Origin: Pirellulaceae bacterium
GTDB lineage: Bacteria; Planctomycetota; Planctomycetia; Pirellulales; Pirellulaceae
Assembly: GCA_029243025.1 (NCBI GenBank)
Contig: JAQWSU010000024.1
Location: forward strand, 62,001-126,000
Direction: 5' to 3'
DNA length: 64,000 nucleotides
Part shown: positions 55,280 through 64,000 of the stretch, in pieces
How positions within the stretch are numbered: position 1 is the first letter of the stretch
Layout of the letters: every line of letters starts with the position of its first letter
Program-made: the position numbers and the translations under genes
Notes under the pieces: model-generated
What the model was told of the DNA's origin: nothing
The model's input: only the letters and a program-made list of their open reading frames with translations
Databases searched by the model: none

Positions 55280-55419
55280 TGTCGTGCATGGCTGAATCAC
55301 GGTGCATGGCGGAATCACCGAGCAGGCGATCGGGCGGTGGCAAGCCACGGAAACGCCGGTTGGAAAACCTAATTGCATGCACACTGCAAAGGTGTTACCC
55401 GATTGTGGCCGAAGCCGTT

Positions 55420-55911
55420 TTAGTCCCAATACACGTCGTCGAATTTCAGAGTGTAGAGCTTTGCGTCACCGCGAAGTTCAAACTTCACGCTTACCGGCGT
55501 TGCAACGTACTTGTCGATCTTGACCCGATCGACCCATTGGATAGATTCTTCGATTTTCAGGCCACCCCTTAAAGGTTTGCTGGTACTGATCAAGTTTCCG
55601 GTGCGATCGAACAGGGTAACCACGACAGTCCCAGAGGAAACATCACAGCTGACGTTCAAATTTTCACCTGGCAGGCATATCTTGTGCGACTAAACATGGC
55701 CCTTGGTTTTGGGGTCAATCAGTTGGTAACCGCTCTGGGAATCCTTTACCCGATCGTCACTGATTTGGGAAATTAAAGCGTTTTCTACCGACTTGACGAT
55801 AGGTGGTGTTTGCGACATTTCATAATCATGTCTTGGAGGTAAGACGAATCGATCGTCAGACGGTCCAATGTTCGTTCTGTTATCGGTGTCGGGTACATCG
55901 CTCTGAAATGC
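55420..55911 (-). pseudogene. Remnant of a secreted carbohydrate-active protein C-terminus
   Basis: The last 90 codons (to a TAG at 55690-55692 upstream) read KICLPGENLNVSCDVSSGT, VVVTLFDRTGNLISTS, WVDRVKIDKYVATPVSVKFEL, RGDAKLYTLKFD. This beta-sandwich tail is typical of planctomycete sialidase/glycosidase proteins. Beyond that TAG the same frame is open again for about 73 codons up to the sialidase stop at 55912 (TPPIVKSVENALISQISDD, SGYQLIDPKTKGHV). The fragment therefore lacks a proper start and has at least one in-frame stop. Confidence 0.6.
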
Positions 55912-57117
55912 CTACTCCCCAGCCTTTTGATCGTCGGGTTGAAGTAACCATGCCATGTTGAATCGTGCCATTCCACCTTCCAGGCTTCGGAGGTAGATAA
56001 AGCCTTCACTCGGCGTGCCTTTTCTACCCTGAGTCATCCAGGAATAGTTGCCGGGCCCTGCTTTCACCAACCGATTAACGGGCCATGTTTTTCCGCCGTC
56101 GAAGCTGACCCAAACATTGATGTTCGCGCGATTCTGTTTTTCTGGCAGACTCGGATCAGGAGCGCTGAATAGAAGTATGTCACGGTCGTCACGGTCGATT
56201 CTCAGCAGTGCCGCTTTACAACCATACATGTCAGGCGGACCATCGAACAACTCATCATCTTCGTGGCAATCTCGCCATGTTTTTCCGCTGTTGTCACTGT
56301 AAGCGACCCAGCGATTGCCTTTCCTCGTATGGGTGCGAGAATTGAAATAGATTGTTCCATCACGGAGCTCTACCAAACCTGATTCACCTGTCCCGTCGAT
56401 TGGGAATGGCTCGCTCGAAAACCAGCTCTTTCCGTGGTCGTCGCTGTAAACCGCATTGGTATAGCCCTTGGCTTCATCGTGTTTGTTGTAGTTAACCATC
56501 ACGCGAGCAGGGGCCAGGAGACGACCTTTGTGGGGGCCATACTTGATCGTAATACCAGGGTCACAGGCGGGATTTGGATTTGTCAAAAAGCCTCGCGAGT
56601 CTTTCTTGAGTTCAACCTTCTCAAGCTTCCATGTCTTGCCATGGTCCTTGCTCTTGTACATGTAGGGTGCCGGATGAAGGGCGGTCATAAAGAACATGAT
56701 TTCGCCAGTGTTTTCGTCAACGACGCTCGTGCCCAGACTGGCAAAGCGGAATTTTTTGTCGCGGCCCCATCCCTTGCCATCGTACGGGCCAATGCCGAGC
56801 GCTTTCCAATCTAATTCGATGTGGTCACCGATGAACTGCCGGTCAGACCAGGTCGATCCACCATCTTCCGAACGTTTGACATAAATCTTGTCGCCGTTGT
56901 CGTTGCCTTCGACAATGAATATCAAGACGGTTCCATCCATGGTGACATCCATTGGGCCATGAAAACCCCCTTCATCTCGAAGCTCAAAAAACGGCACAGA
57001 ATCGCGTTGGATTTGCTCTGAATCTTTCGTCTTGGTGTCCGCGACCACGCCGGTTGCAAAGGCGATTACAACGAACGTTGCCGAAATGACGAAACGGTTT
57101 CTTTGCGGTCGTGACAT
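55912..57117 (-). CDS. Sialidase-like BNR/Asp-box protein
   Basis: The protein has 401 residues from the ATG at 57117, with a signal peptide (FVISATFVVIAFATGVVADT). Five Asp-box repeats are visible: SEDGGSTWS, SKDHGKTWK, SDDHGKSWF, SDNSGKTWR and SFDGGKTWP, the hallmark of six-bladed sialidase propellers. An early arginine-containing stretch (FFELRDEGG) and NSRTHTRKGNRW may supply active-site Arg and other residues, but the catalytic Tyr/Glu pair is not certain. It probably releases sialic acid-like or other acidic sugars. The frame continues open past its stop (see remnant above). A 3' copy sits at 49925 beside the RAYT. Confidence 0.85.
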   Translation of the reverse strand: MSRPQRNRFVISATFVVIAFATGVVADTKTKDSEQIQRDSVPFFELRDEGGFHGPMDVTMDGTVLIFIVEGNDNGDKIYVKRSEDGGSTWSDRQFIGDHIELDWKALGIGPYDGKGWGRDKKFRFASLGTSVVDENTGEIMFFMTALHPAPYMYKSKDHGKTWKLEKVELKKDSRGFLTNPNPACDPGITIKYGPHKGRLLAPARVMVNYNKHDEAKGYTNAVYSDDHGKSWFSSEPFPIDGTGESGLVELRDGTIYFNSRTHTRKGNRWVAYSDNSGKTWRDCHEDDELFDGPPDMYGCKAALLRIDRDDRDILLFSAPDPSLPEKQNRANINVWVSFDGGKTWPVNRLVKAGPGNYSWMTQGRKGTPSEGFIYLRSLEGGMARFNMAWLLQPDDQKAGE

Positions 57118-57373
57118 AGATTTTGTATCTCAATCGTTACATCGAAAGGCGGATTGTTATGCAAGAAAAAGGCACACAGGCTTCTACCATCGATCGAACA
57201 TGACATTCGTTCGCGGGTGGCTGGTGAGGCCGATTGTAGGGGAACTGATTCGCGAAAATCAAGGGATTCGGACTTTCCCTCGCGGTGAGCTGAGCGTCGC
57301 TCGGCTCTGCGTCACGTTGCCGATTTGCAATGTGCTGGCTCCGCTGAGTACGGAATTCGATGCAGAAAATAGG

Positions 57374-58798
57374 TCACGGTCGTTTCGCCAAGGCGGCCTG
57401 AACATCCAGAACAAAGATCTGATTCCACGCCTGCCCGTTTTCCGATACGTGGCGCAAAGAAGCGATCTTCGTTCCGTCCGGTGAGAACACGCATGCCTCG
57501 GGTCTGATCGGCCAACGCCCCGTCTCAGTCAGCCGAATCGTCTGGCCAGAATCCGCCAGCGTGACGCAAACCGATCCATCCATCGTATGGGCGATGAATT
57601 TTCCATCGGGGCTCCAACTGAACGCAGAACTAATCGGTTGCAGATTGTTTGTCAGTTGTTCCGCTTTTCCTCCGTTGGGCGAAACAGTCCACAACTGGGC
57701 AATCCCATCGTCGGATTTCATCAAGAACGCGATCTTTGATCCGTCTGGTGAACTGCGCAACCAATGGCGAACACCTTGAATACCGGGATGCTTGCGGTCG
57801 GCTGTGAAAGTGAGTCGACGTTGTTTCGTCCCCTTGGGTGGCTGGGGTTTTTGATGTGGCGTTCCTTGGAGTGGTCCGTATTCAGACGCTTTGCTCACCT
57901 CCTCAGGTAGATCGACAACAAATATTTCGGAAATCGTGTCACCCGATTGTGTCAGCACGTTTCCCTGAAAAGCGATCGCCTTCTTTTGTCGACCGCCATC
58001 GGTACGCAGGTAACCGTCGGTCCCAATCCAAGCGTCGCTGAAGGCGCGAGTAATCTCGTCCGAACCGGGGTGTGGATTCGACGTGGTGCGCGTTACAAGC
58101 ACCGAGAAATGGGAGCCAGCGTGATTGCGAGGATGTGAGTGTTTCGGTACCACGGATCGTACCGGAACACTGACTCCGACGTTTCGCTGATTTTCATCGT
58201 ATTTTTGGTTCGCATCATGTTGCTTGGTTCCCGAATCGACATTCGACAACACGTGGTCTTCATAGGTGAAAGCAACCCATTTTCCGTCTCCACTAAATGT
58301 GTGAACATGCGAGCCGCCTCGCAGTGCGCCGGACGTGAAAGGTGCGACGATATCTCGGGCATCAAGATTTTCGTCTGTGTCCGGTTGGTCGGCGTGAACG
58401 ATCACGCCGCGACGATGGAATGCGGCATACTGCCAATCGTCGTCTGGATTTTCCGGGCCGTGGATGAAAACGACACGATCGTCAGTCGGGCACGTTGTCG
58501 CAACTCCGCAATTTGCCTGGTTGCGAGATTCGAAAAGAATCTGGACTTTGCCCGAGCTGATATTCACGCGTTCGATCCTCTGCCCATCGAACATGTCTCC
58601 CGCCGGATCACTTCGCACGTCGTACGTAATCCACTTGCTATCGGGCGACCAAACCCCCGTATTGGTCAAGATGTGTCCGTGAGACGCAGATGTGATTTGC
58701 TTTTCCACCGGGTTCTCTGCAAATGATGAATTTATCAAGACACTCAGGCAGTAAGTTGTCCAAAGCAGTAACCGGGATAAGCGGAGTTTGACCTTCAT
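57374..58798 (-). CDS. DUF3748 / TolB-like propeller protein
   Basis: The protein has 474 residues. The first 28 are a signal peptide (LLWTTYCLSVLINSSFAEN). The rest is a beta-propeller with PD40 type repeats: WSPDSKWITYDVRSDP, FSGDGKWVAFTYED, LRSSPDGSKIAFLMKSDDG, FSWSPDGKFIAHTMDG and FSPDGTKIASLRHV. The sequence order matches the DUF3748 family (E. coli YidR and relatives), whose role is unknown; in planctomycetes it often lies near sulfatases. It is 257 bases upstream of the sialidase gene on the same strand. Confidence 0.85.
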   Translation of the reverse strand: MKVKLRLSRLLLWTTYCLSVLINSSFAENPVEKQITSASHGHILTNTGVWSPDSKWITYDVRSDPAGDMFDGQRIERVNISSGKVQILFESRNQANCGVATTCPTDDRVVFIHGPENPDDDWQYAAFHRRGVIVHADQPDTDENLDARDIVAPFTSGALRGGSHVHTFSGDGKWVAFTYEDHVLSNVDSGTKQHDANQKYDENQRNVGVSVPVRSVVPKHSHPRNHAGSHFSVLVTRTTSNPHPGSDEITRAFSDAWIGTDGYLRTDGGRQKKAIAFQGNVLTQSGDTISEIFVVDLPEEVSKASEYGPLQGTPHQKPQPPKGTKQRRLTFTADRKHPGIQGVRHWLRSSPDGSKIAFLMKSDDGIAQLWTVSPNGGKAEQLTNNLQPISSAFSWSPDGKFIAHTMDGSVCVTLADSGQTIRLTETGRWPIRPEACVFSPDGTKIASLRHVSENGQAWNQIFVLDVQAALAKRP

Positions 58799-59301
58799 TC
58801 CCGGAGCCTATCGTCTGGCCGAGCACAATTCAATCACAGAAGTAAGTTCCTTGAACGAAAAATAAGCCTATTTAGATAACTGTAAACATTTTCATATCCT
58901 GTCCTTGATCCACGGTTTCTCTCTACTTTAGTCTGTTGACAAAGTCGCACCCATTTGGTCAGCTGGGAAAATCGCATCGGGTTCGTTCCCGCCAAACTTG
59001 TTTGGATTCATTCGGCTTTCCGCGCGATTCGGAGCTTGATCAGGTTATTACCTTACTCAACCCATGCGCGGGGACGTTCACGCAACGATGATCAACACCC
59101 GTGTTTTGAACCGAGGCGGACGCGGTGTCCACAGTCGAGCCGACGGCTTCCCTGGGGGGCGCTGACAGGAAGCAGCCCATCATTTGACAAGATCAATGAA
59201 AAAACGGTAGTCGCTGGTAAGATGCGAAATAGCAGTCGTGATCACAAAGATCGACAGGATTCTCTTTCGGTAAGCGGATTCCTCCTGAGGATTAAAATGG
59301 A
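58799..59301. other. Intergenic region, nothing recognised
   Basis: About 500 bases with no convincing gene. A G-rich run CCCTGGGGGGCGCTGAC at 59151-59167 drew attention but does not fit any RNA family I can recognise. Promoters for the divergent genes at 58798 and 59302 should lie here. Confidence 0.35.
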
Positions 59302-59700
59302 ATGACTAAGTACAAGAAACCAATTTTTGTTCTCGTCATGGTGTTGATTGGCGTCGTGTTGACAGTTACTTGGGTTGAACGTCCCAAACGCATTCGGCAG
59401 GAGTTCGTCGGTCATCTCTATCATGAGAGATACGATTCAGCGGCTTTGATGCTCAGCGCACCTTGCGTAATCGGGTTGGAGCCCGATGGGAGCTTGACCC
59501 TAGTCGACCAGCGGGGAAATTCGACGGTTGTGCCGGCGACGAAATTGCCGTTCAAGGTAGGCGGTGGCGACCCGCAACGGCCCGGTGACATCTCGATGAC
59601 GGCACTCGGAAGGAGTACGAACGGAATTCTGCATACGCCTCCCGTCATCATCTACCTGAGCGTTGACGGCGGAAAGATCCGCATCGAGAACGTGAATTGA
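59302..59700 (+). CDS. Small membrane-anchored protein of unknown function
   Basis: The protein has 132 residues from the ATG at 59302, with GAGG upstream. A single N-terminal membrane segment (PIFVLVMVLIGVVLTVTW) is preceded by Lys-rich residues, so a type II or signal-anchor topology is likely. The outside part has a beta-rich C-terminus (SLTLVDQRGNSTVVP, PPVIIYLSVDGGKIRI). I know no family for it. It is convergent with the sulfatase-lactonase gene. Confidence 0.6.
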   Translation: MTKYKKPIFVLVMVLIGVVLTVTWVERPKRIRQEFVGHLYHERYDSAALMLSAPCVIGLEPDGSLTLVDQRGNSTVVPATKLPFKVGGGDPQRPGDISMTALGRSTNGILHTPPVIIYLSVDGGKIRIENVN

Positions 59701-59965
59701 GTTTTGCCTCGAACTGGCAAGGGCGGTGACGATTGATCCGTCGAATTCGTGTTCGGGAGTGACCTGTCCGTCGTTGCTGCGATGGGTGGGAACCATTGGG
59801 CGGCTGTTGCGGTGGTAGAAACGTACGGGCCTTGGCGGGGTGATTTTGTCACGCGGAGGGTTTAACGGGTCGACGGAAATCGTTGGTCGTTGAAAGTGAA
59901 GTCAACCGTGGATCCCTCAAGGAAATGCTCGGCTTTATTTTTTGACCGGTCGGAAAAAGAGCAAC

Positions 59966-62527
59966 TCAATCGAGAATCGACAGCGTCTCAACCCAAATCG
60001 GTCCTTTTCCTACCTCGTACTGTTTGATCTTTGTCAGAGCACCGGACTTCTCGATTCGATAGGCGCCCAGTCGAGCATCACCCTGACCCGCCACGTACAA
60101 AAACTTGCCAAGCTTGTCGATCGTAAATGATCGTGGAACGCGTTCGCACGGATAGTGTCCCGTCATCTTTAACTGACCCGTTTGCGAATCGACGGTAAAG
60201 CCGACGATGCTGTCTTCTCCGGTCGCTGCGCCCCGTTCGGTAATGTCGCGGTTAGACACGAATAGAAAGCGGGCATCCGGAGTGAGATGCAGATCGGCGG
60301 TCGTGATGCGACCATCGAAGTCTGGCGGTTGGGTTACGATATTTTGAATCGTTGCAAGCGTGCCCTGTTCGGTGTTCCATTCCCAAACACCGACGCCGGG
60401 CTGTTCTCGTTCGTTAGTCGTGTAAGCCATCGACAAATTGGGATGAAAGATTAGATGCCGTGGTTGTTGTGCATCGTCAACTGCTGTGGGGCCGCGGGCA
60501 AACGGTGGGTCATGCGGTGCCGAACTTCCAACTTGCGCCGTGAACTGGTTAATGAAGACCTTGTTCGGGCCGGTTGCAGGGACCAACAGCCAGTGGTTGT
60601 CGGGAGAAAAAACCGTACTGTGGGCCTTCTTTTCGAGCGTCAATGCTTGGAGCGTGACACCGCGGTAAATCGGATCAATCTTCCAGATCGACGCCTTTCC
60701 CGGACCGTAGTGGTTGCCGGCAAGGAATTCGCCGTTGTTGTCGGTCATCAGATATCCGGGTCGAAAATGAACTTTGGCTTGGTTGACGATTTTTAGTTTG
60801 CCGCCATGTTCGATTTCCAGCGTTGCAAGGGCGGGCGAGTTTTCCTTGGGTCCTGACGACGTCGCGACGGCATACATCAACTTTCGATTGGGGGCGAAAG
60901 TGAACGGCCCAGCCCCATCGAGCGGCAGTTTTTGCAGAAGAGTCAGTTCGCCATTTGCCTGGTTCAGCTGGAACACCGAGATCTGATCACCTGCGGCCAG
61001 ATATAAACGCTGCTCAGAATCACGCGGATCACCATCTCGCGGTACCGGATCGGGGTTAGGCATGTCCCTTAACACCGAAGCCAGACGCTCGCGTGCGTTG
61101 CGACTCGCCTCCGTATCCTCAGGGGTGAGGATCGGTTGCTGTTCAAGCTTGTCGTTGGGTATGTCGTAGAGCTTGCCGTCGCCGTAGAGCTTGTATTTTT
61201 TGTCGCGAACGAAGCGGATCTTTCTGAATTGGTCTTTGTCCCATCCTGGACGCGGGTCGTAGTGACAGAAGACCCACGGCCGAATTTGACTTGGATTTCC
61301 AAACAACTGGGGGTAGAAGCTGATGCCGTCCAGCTTGGCTGCGCGGGAAATCGATTGACCTCCCGCTTCCATGACCGTCGGTAGAAAATCGGTGGAATCC
61401 ACGAGGTTGTCGTTTAGACCTGGTTGAATTTTTCCTGTCCATCGGACGATCAAGGGAACATGCGTACCCGCATCCGTCGTGCGTCCTTTGCCGCCGACAA
61501 CCGGGCCGTTTCTTGTTTGTGAAGTGATTTTTTGGTGAGTTCCGTTGTCGCTGTAGAAGATAATGAGGGTGTTTTCGCTCAGCCCCAAGTCGTCGATCTG
61601 TTTGACGACACGTCCGACACAGTTGTCCATGTACTCGACCATGTCTGGAAAATGACGAGTGTCTTCTGTTGAGTGAGCTGCCTCGTCTAGCCAGTCCGCA
61701 CTGTCGGGTGTGGGCACGAACGGTCGGTGCGGCAGCGCCATCGCATAGTAGACAAAGAACGGTTTGTCATCGTTCTGTTTGCGTTGGATGAAATCGTTGA
61801 TGAACTTGACCCAGTGATCCGGCCCATATTCTCCTTGGAGTTCCCTGGTGAGTTGGCCGTTTTCGAAAAAAGTGGGATTGGCGAATCGCGAGCCTTTGTC
61901 TTCCGTGTGACATGAATGGAAGAGACTGTACTCATCGAAGCCCGCGTCCGTGACCTTCATTCCCTTGCCGCGACGCAGATGGGAACCGGGATAGCTCGGC
62001 GGGTCGTAACTCTGTAACTGCCATTTGCCCGCGATGCAGGTGCTATAGCCCGCATCCTGCATGGAGTGACCGATTGTTTTTGCTTGCGGATCGAGGATTC
62101 CGAAGTAACGCCAGTTGCGGTTGTTATACAAGCCGGTCATGAGCTGGACGCGCGTGTTCGTACACAAGGGTTGCGCGTACGCGTGGTTGAATCGGACGCC
62201 CTGTTTTGCCAGACGGTTAATCGAAGGTGTGCGGTAACTCGTGCCGCCGTAACAGCCAATTCCCTCAACACCCAGATCGTCGGCCATGATCAAGATGATA
62301 TTCGGACGATCAGCCCTAACCGGCGACTCCAAAGCGTCGAGGCAATCGAAATGCAACTTGGCGTTCGAAGTGGCTTGGGGATTAATCGTTCGACGCTCGC
62401 CGATCTGGATATCAGAATCGCGATCGATCTCATTTTTGCCATTCTCGAAAATTCCAGTAGGCTGGACGACATCACCAGCAAAACAGGCGTTCGCCAGCAC
62501 GAAGAGTAAGAGCACGGTTAGTTTCAT
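59966..62527 (-). CDS. Sulfatase fused to a 7-bladed lactonase-type propeller
   Basis: The protein has 853 residues from the ATG at 62527; a signal peptide (LTVLLLFVLANACFAG) follows directly. Sulfatase part (about 70-480): IILIMADDLGVEGIGCYGG, the modification motif C122-T-N-T-R (QPLCTNTRVQLMTGLYN), FVYYAMALPHRPF, IIFYSDNGTH. The usual motif has Pro or Ala where Asn124 stands. From about residue 500 onwards a lactonase / 6-phosphogluconolactonase-like propeller follows: LPLDGAGPFTFAPNRKLMYA, FRPGYLMTDNNGEFLAGNHY, ADLHLTPDARFLFVSNRD, SFTIDKLGKFLYVAGQGDA. Sulfatase plus lactonase on one chain would cleave sulfate and a sugar lactone, a plausible pair for sulfated uronic polysaccharide (inference). 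Upstream neighbour on the same strand is an SMP-30 lactonase. Confidence 0.88.
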   Translation of the reverse strand: MKLTVLLLFVLANACFAGDVVQPTGIFENGKNEIDRDSDIQIGERRTINPQATSNAKLHFDCLDALESPVRADRPNIILIMADDLGVEGIGCYGGTSYRTPSINRLAKQGVRFNHAYAQPLCTNTRVQLMTGLYNNRNWRYFGILDPQAKTIGHSMQDAGYSTCIAGKWQLQSYDPPSYPGSHLRRGKGMKVTDAGFDEYSLFHSCHTEDKGSRFANPTFFENGQLTRELQGEYGPDHWVKFINDFIQRKQNDDKPFFVYYAMALPHRPFVPTPDSADWLDEAAHSTEDTRHFPDMVEYMDNCVGRVVKQIDDLGLSENTLIIFYSDNGTHQKITSQTRNGPVVGGKGRTTDAGTHVPLIVRWTGKIQPGLNDNLVDSTDFLPTVMEAGGQSISRAAKLDGISFYPQLFGNPSQIRPWVFCHYDPRPGWDKDQFRKIRFVRDKKYKLYGDGKLYDIPNDKLEQQPILTPEDTEASRNARERLASVLRDMPNPDPVPRDGDPRDSEQRLYLAAGDQISVFQLNQANGELTLLQKLPLDGAGPFTFAPNRKLMYAVATSSGPKENSPALATLEIEHGGKLKIVNQAKVHFRPGYLMTDNNGEFLAGNHYGPGKASIWKIDPIYRGVTLQALTLEKKAHSTVFSPDNHWLLVPATGPNKVFINQFTAQVGSSAPHDPPFARGPTAVDDAQQPRHLIFHPNLSMAYTTNEREQPGVGVWEWNTEQGTLATIQNIVTQPPDFDGRITTADLHLTPDARFLFVSNRDITERGAATGEDSIVGFTVDSQTGQLKMTGHYPCERVPRSFTIDKLGKFLYVAGQGDARLGAYRIEKSGALTKIKQYEVGKGPIWVETLSILD

Positions 62528-62783
62528 GATCCGAGTTTTTTTCCCGAGGATGGGTGTCAATACTTATCGTACACGAAGAATACTTTGTTCACTTATGCAA
62601 AAACACTTCTCGTACTGATGCACTTTGAAGCGTTGGTTGAACTGCAGGGTGCGACAATGCTAACAAGTGCCGGCCGAGTGGCTATGCAAGGATCGTACCG
62701 CAAGAGGTCATAGAGTCGCCCGTCACCTTGCGATGACCGTTATGTCTTTTACGTTGTCTCATGGCAACACACCGGCACGGCGG

Positions 62784-63821
62784 TCAGTGGGCCGCCTCGG
62801 ACAATCGATTTAGCTTCAATCGAGCCAAGGAATGGTGAGTTGTGAAATACATGAACTGTTCATTCGGATCGAAACAGAGATTGGTGACCGGTTGATCCAA
62901 CCGAATTTGAGCAAGTCTTGCTCCTTCATTTGAAAGCAGGTGAATTCCGCCGGGGCCTGTTACGAACAGGGTCCCACTCGTATGAACCTTCATGCCGTCC
63001 ACAACGCCCTTGTCCTGTTTACGAAAGGGGCCATCGAAAAACAGCTTCCCTGCGTAGTCGTCGGTCGAGAATTGCATGATGTGGGGGTTATCGTCTTCGG
63101 CATTACCGACATAAAGACGCTTGCCATCTCGGGATAACGCAATCCCATTTGGACGATTCATTTTCTGGGTCACGAGCGAGACTTTTTGTGAGTCGGCGTG
63201 GTAATGATAGACGCCCTGAAACGAGAGTTCTTTATGTCGCGTGTCGAATACGACTTTGCCTTGTTCGAAGTTGCTGTTCGCCAGGTCGAGATATCCACCG
63301 GGTGGATCGGTAAAGAAAATGTCACCGTTCTCGGCGATGGTCAGATCATTCGGGCTGTTGAAACGCTTGCCCTGAAAATGCGACGCGAGTGTGATAAATT
63401 CGGGGTTTACCTCGCCTGGGTTGATCAACTTAGCAATCCGGCGATCGCCGTGTTGGCACAGCACCAGGGATTGCTTTTGATCGAAAGCGAGACCGTTTGC
63501 TCCGATCACTCCGTTTTGCAGGGACGGCGCAAAGCCAGTGCGTCCACTGGGAGTCAGGTAAACCGAAACACCCGATTTTTTGCTCCATTTGTAGACCGAG
63601 TTCGCTGGGATGTCGACAAAGAGCAGGCAGTCTTCGCCGACGTGCCAGACAGGCCCCTCGGCCAGTTGATGTCCATTGGATAAAATCTCAACTTGAAGAT
63701 TAGCAGGGAAAAAGTGTTTTGCGGCGGGAGCGTAGAGTTCGACCGAGGCAGTTTCTTCTGCTGTGGCTGCCGTACAGATTCCGACCAGTAGCAGAGAAAA
63801 GCAACGAAACATTAGTATCAT
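62784..63821 (-). CDS. SMP-30/gluconolactonase-family protein
   Basis: The protein has 345 residues from the ATG at 63821, chosen for GGAG six bases upstream. A signal peptide (FRCFSLLLVGICTAATA) is followed by the six-bladed propeller of the SMP-30/gluconolaconase/LRE family: LAEGPVWHVGEDCLLFVDI with the metal-site Glu, FTDPPGGYLD, NRPNGIALSRDGKRLYVGNAEDD, VVDGMKVHTSGTLFVTGPGGI. Family members hydrolyse aldonolactones or other lactones with a bound divalent metal. Gap of 256 bases to the sulfatase-lactonase gene; both could serve the same sugar pathway. Confidence 0.88.
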   Translation of the reverse strand: MILMFRCFSLLLVGICTAATAEETASVELYAPAAKHFFPANLQVEILSNGHQLAEGPVWHVGEDCLLFVDIPANSVYKWSKKSGVSVYLTPSGRTGFAPSLQNGVIGANGLAFDQKQSLVLCQHGDRRIAKLINPGEVNPEFITLASHFQGKRFNSPNDLTIAENGDIFFTDPPGGYLDLANSNFEQGKVVFDTRHKELSFQGVYHYHADSQKVSLVTQKMNRPNGIALSRDGKRLYVGNAEDDNPHIMQFSTDDYAGKLFFDGPFRKQDKGVVDGMKVHTSGTLFVTGPGGIHLLSNEGARLAQIRLDQPVTNLCFDPNEQFMYFTTHHSLARLKLNRLSEAAH

Positions 63822-64000
63822 GAGTGTCTCCGTAATCGCGGCAATGCACGTCGAGTGACCGATTGGAAGGCTGATTGTCGCATGGTCTCCCAACGAACAA
63901 CAGAGGCGGCCAACGTAGGAAACGGCCTGAACTTACTTTCAACGGAACCGTGTTTTGCACGAAATCAACAAATCAGTAGAACTGCGATCGCCGGCCATCT
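63822..64000. other. Window end, nothing recognised
   Basis: Short stretch upstream of the lactonase gene. The minus strand is open to 63960 in another frame but has no motif. Promoter sequence for the lactonase gene is likely here. Confidence 0.3.

Noticed and set aside
1-64000. CRISPR array, attachment sites or prophage
   Set aside because: No regularly spaced direct repeats, integrase or phage structural genes were seen.

Overview
The window is a piece of a planctomycete chromosome, most likely of the order Pirellulales (inference). The evidence is the gene repertoire: two DUF1501 / DUF1549-DUF1553 (PSCyt) pairs, a PVC-type membrane-bound dehydrogenase with a heme tail, giant lamin-tail/CotH proteins with a LEPR-like N-terminal motif, sulfatases, an ASPIC/UnbV FG-GAP lipoprotein, PEP-CTERM and dockerin-like C-termini, and an orphan formylmethanofuran dehydrogenase subunit A. 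Nearly every product carries a Sec, Tat or lipoprotein signal, so the region mostly encodes extracytoplasmic, membrane or cell-surface proteins. I found no tRNA, rRNA, CRISPR array, phage or intact transposase.

Layout. 1-9160: a partial EF-hand protein, a Tat-exported DMFase-like protein, a small secreted protein, then a minus-strand operon (thioredoxin-like protein, DUF1549/DUF1553, DUF1501, WD40). 10065-15024: sulfatase, ZIP metal transporter, a 6-pyruvoyl-tetrahydropterin-synthase-like protein and FhcA (C1 metabolism). 15709-30154: UnbV lipoprotein, a dead CotH gene, a 1515-residue SGNH/dehydrogenase/HEAT/cytochrome fusion, and a second interrupted CotH-type gene. 30339-33995: a compact cluster of BHMT-like methyltransferase, sarcosine-oxidase-like flavoenzyme and MFS transporter. 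34086-39767: an intact 1893-residue CotH/lamin-tail/dockerin protein. 39928-46079: a dead heme/cyclase-repeat gene, an unrecognised secreted protein, and a second DUF1501/PSD1 pair. 46570-50975: small secreted proteins, a PEP-CTERM remnant with a clear terminator, a LamG/dockerin/PEP-CTERM protein, then a scrapyard holding a sialidase 3' fragment fused to a decayed REP-associated tyrosine transposase (RAYT) and a REP-like repeat. 50976-63821: a sorbosone-dehydrogenase/triheme fusion, a sulfite-oxidase-family enzyme, a sialidase, a DUF3748 propeller, a sulfatase-lactonase fusion and an SMP-30 lactonase.

How the genes may work together (inference). One theme is breakdown of sulfated or acidic polysaccharide at the cell surface: sulfatases, sialidase, lactonases, PQQ/sugar dehydrogenases with attached c-type hemes, and dockerin/PEP-CTERM surface proteins. 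A second theme is methyl-group chemistry: the BHMT-like/sarcosine-oxidase-like cluster would release C1 units, and FhcA belongs to the methanopterin-linked formaldehyde pathway. A third is gene decay. At least four genes are broken by nonsense codons, small indels or short tandem duplications and a transposase is dying beside a truncated gene. This makes the region look like a slowly eroding accessory segment; read-level checks should exclude assembly errors for the single-lesion cases.
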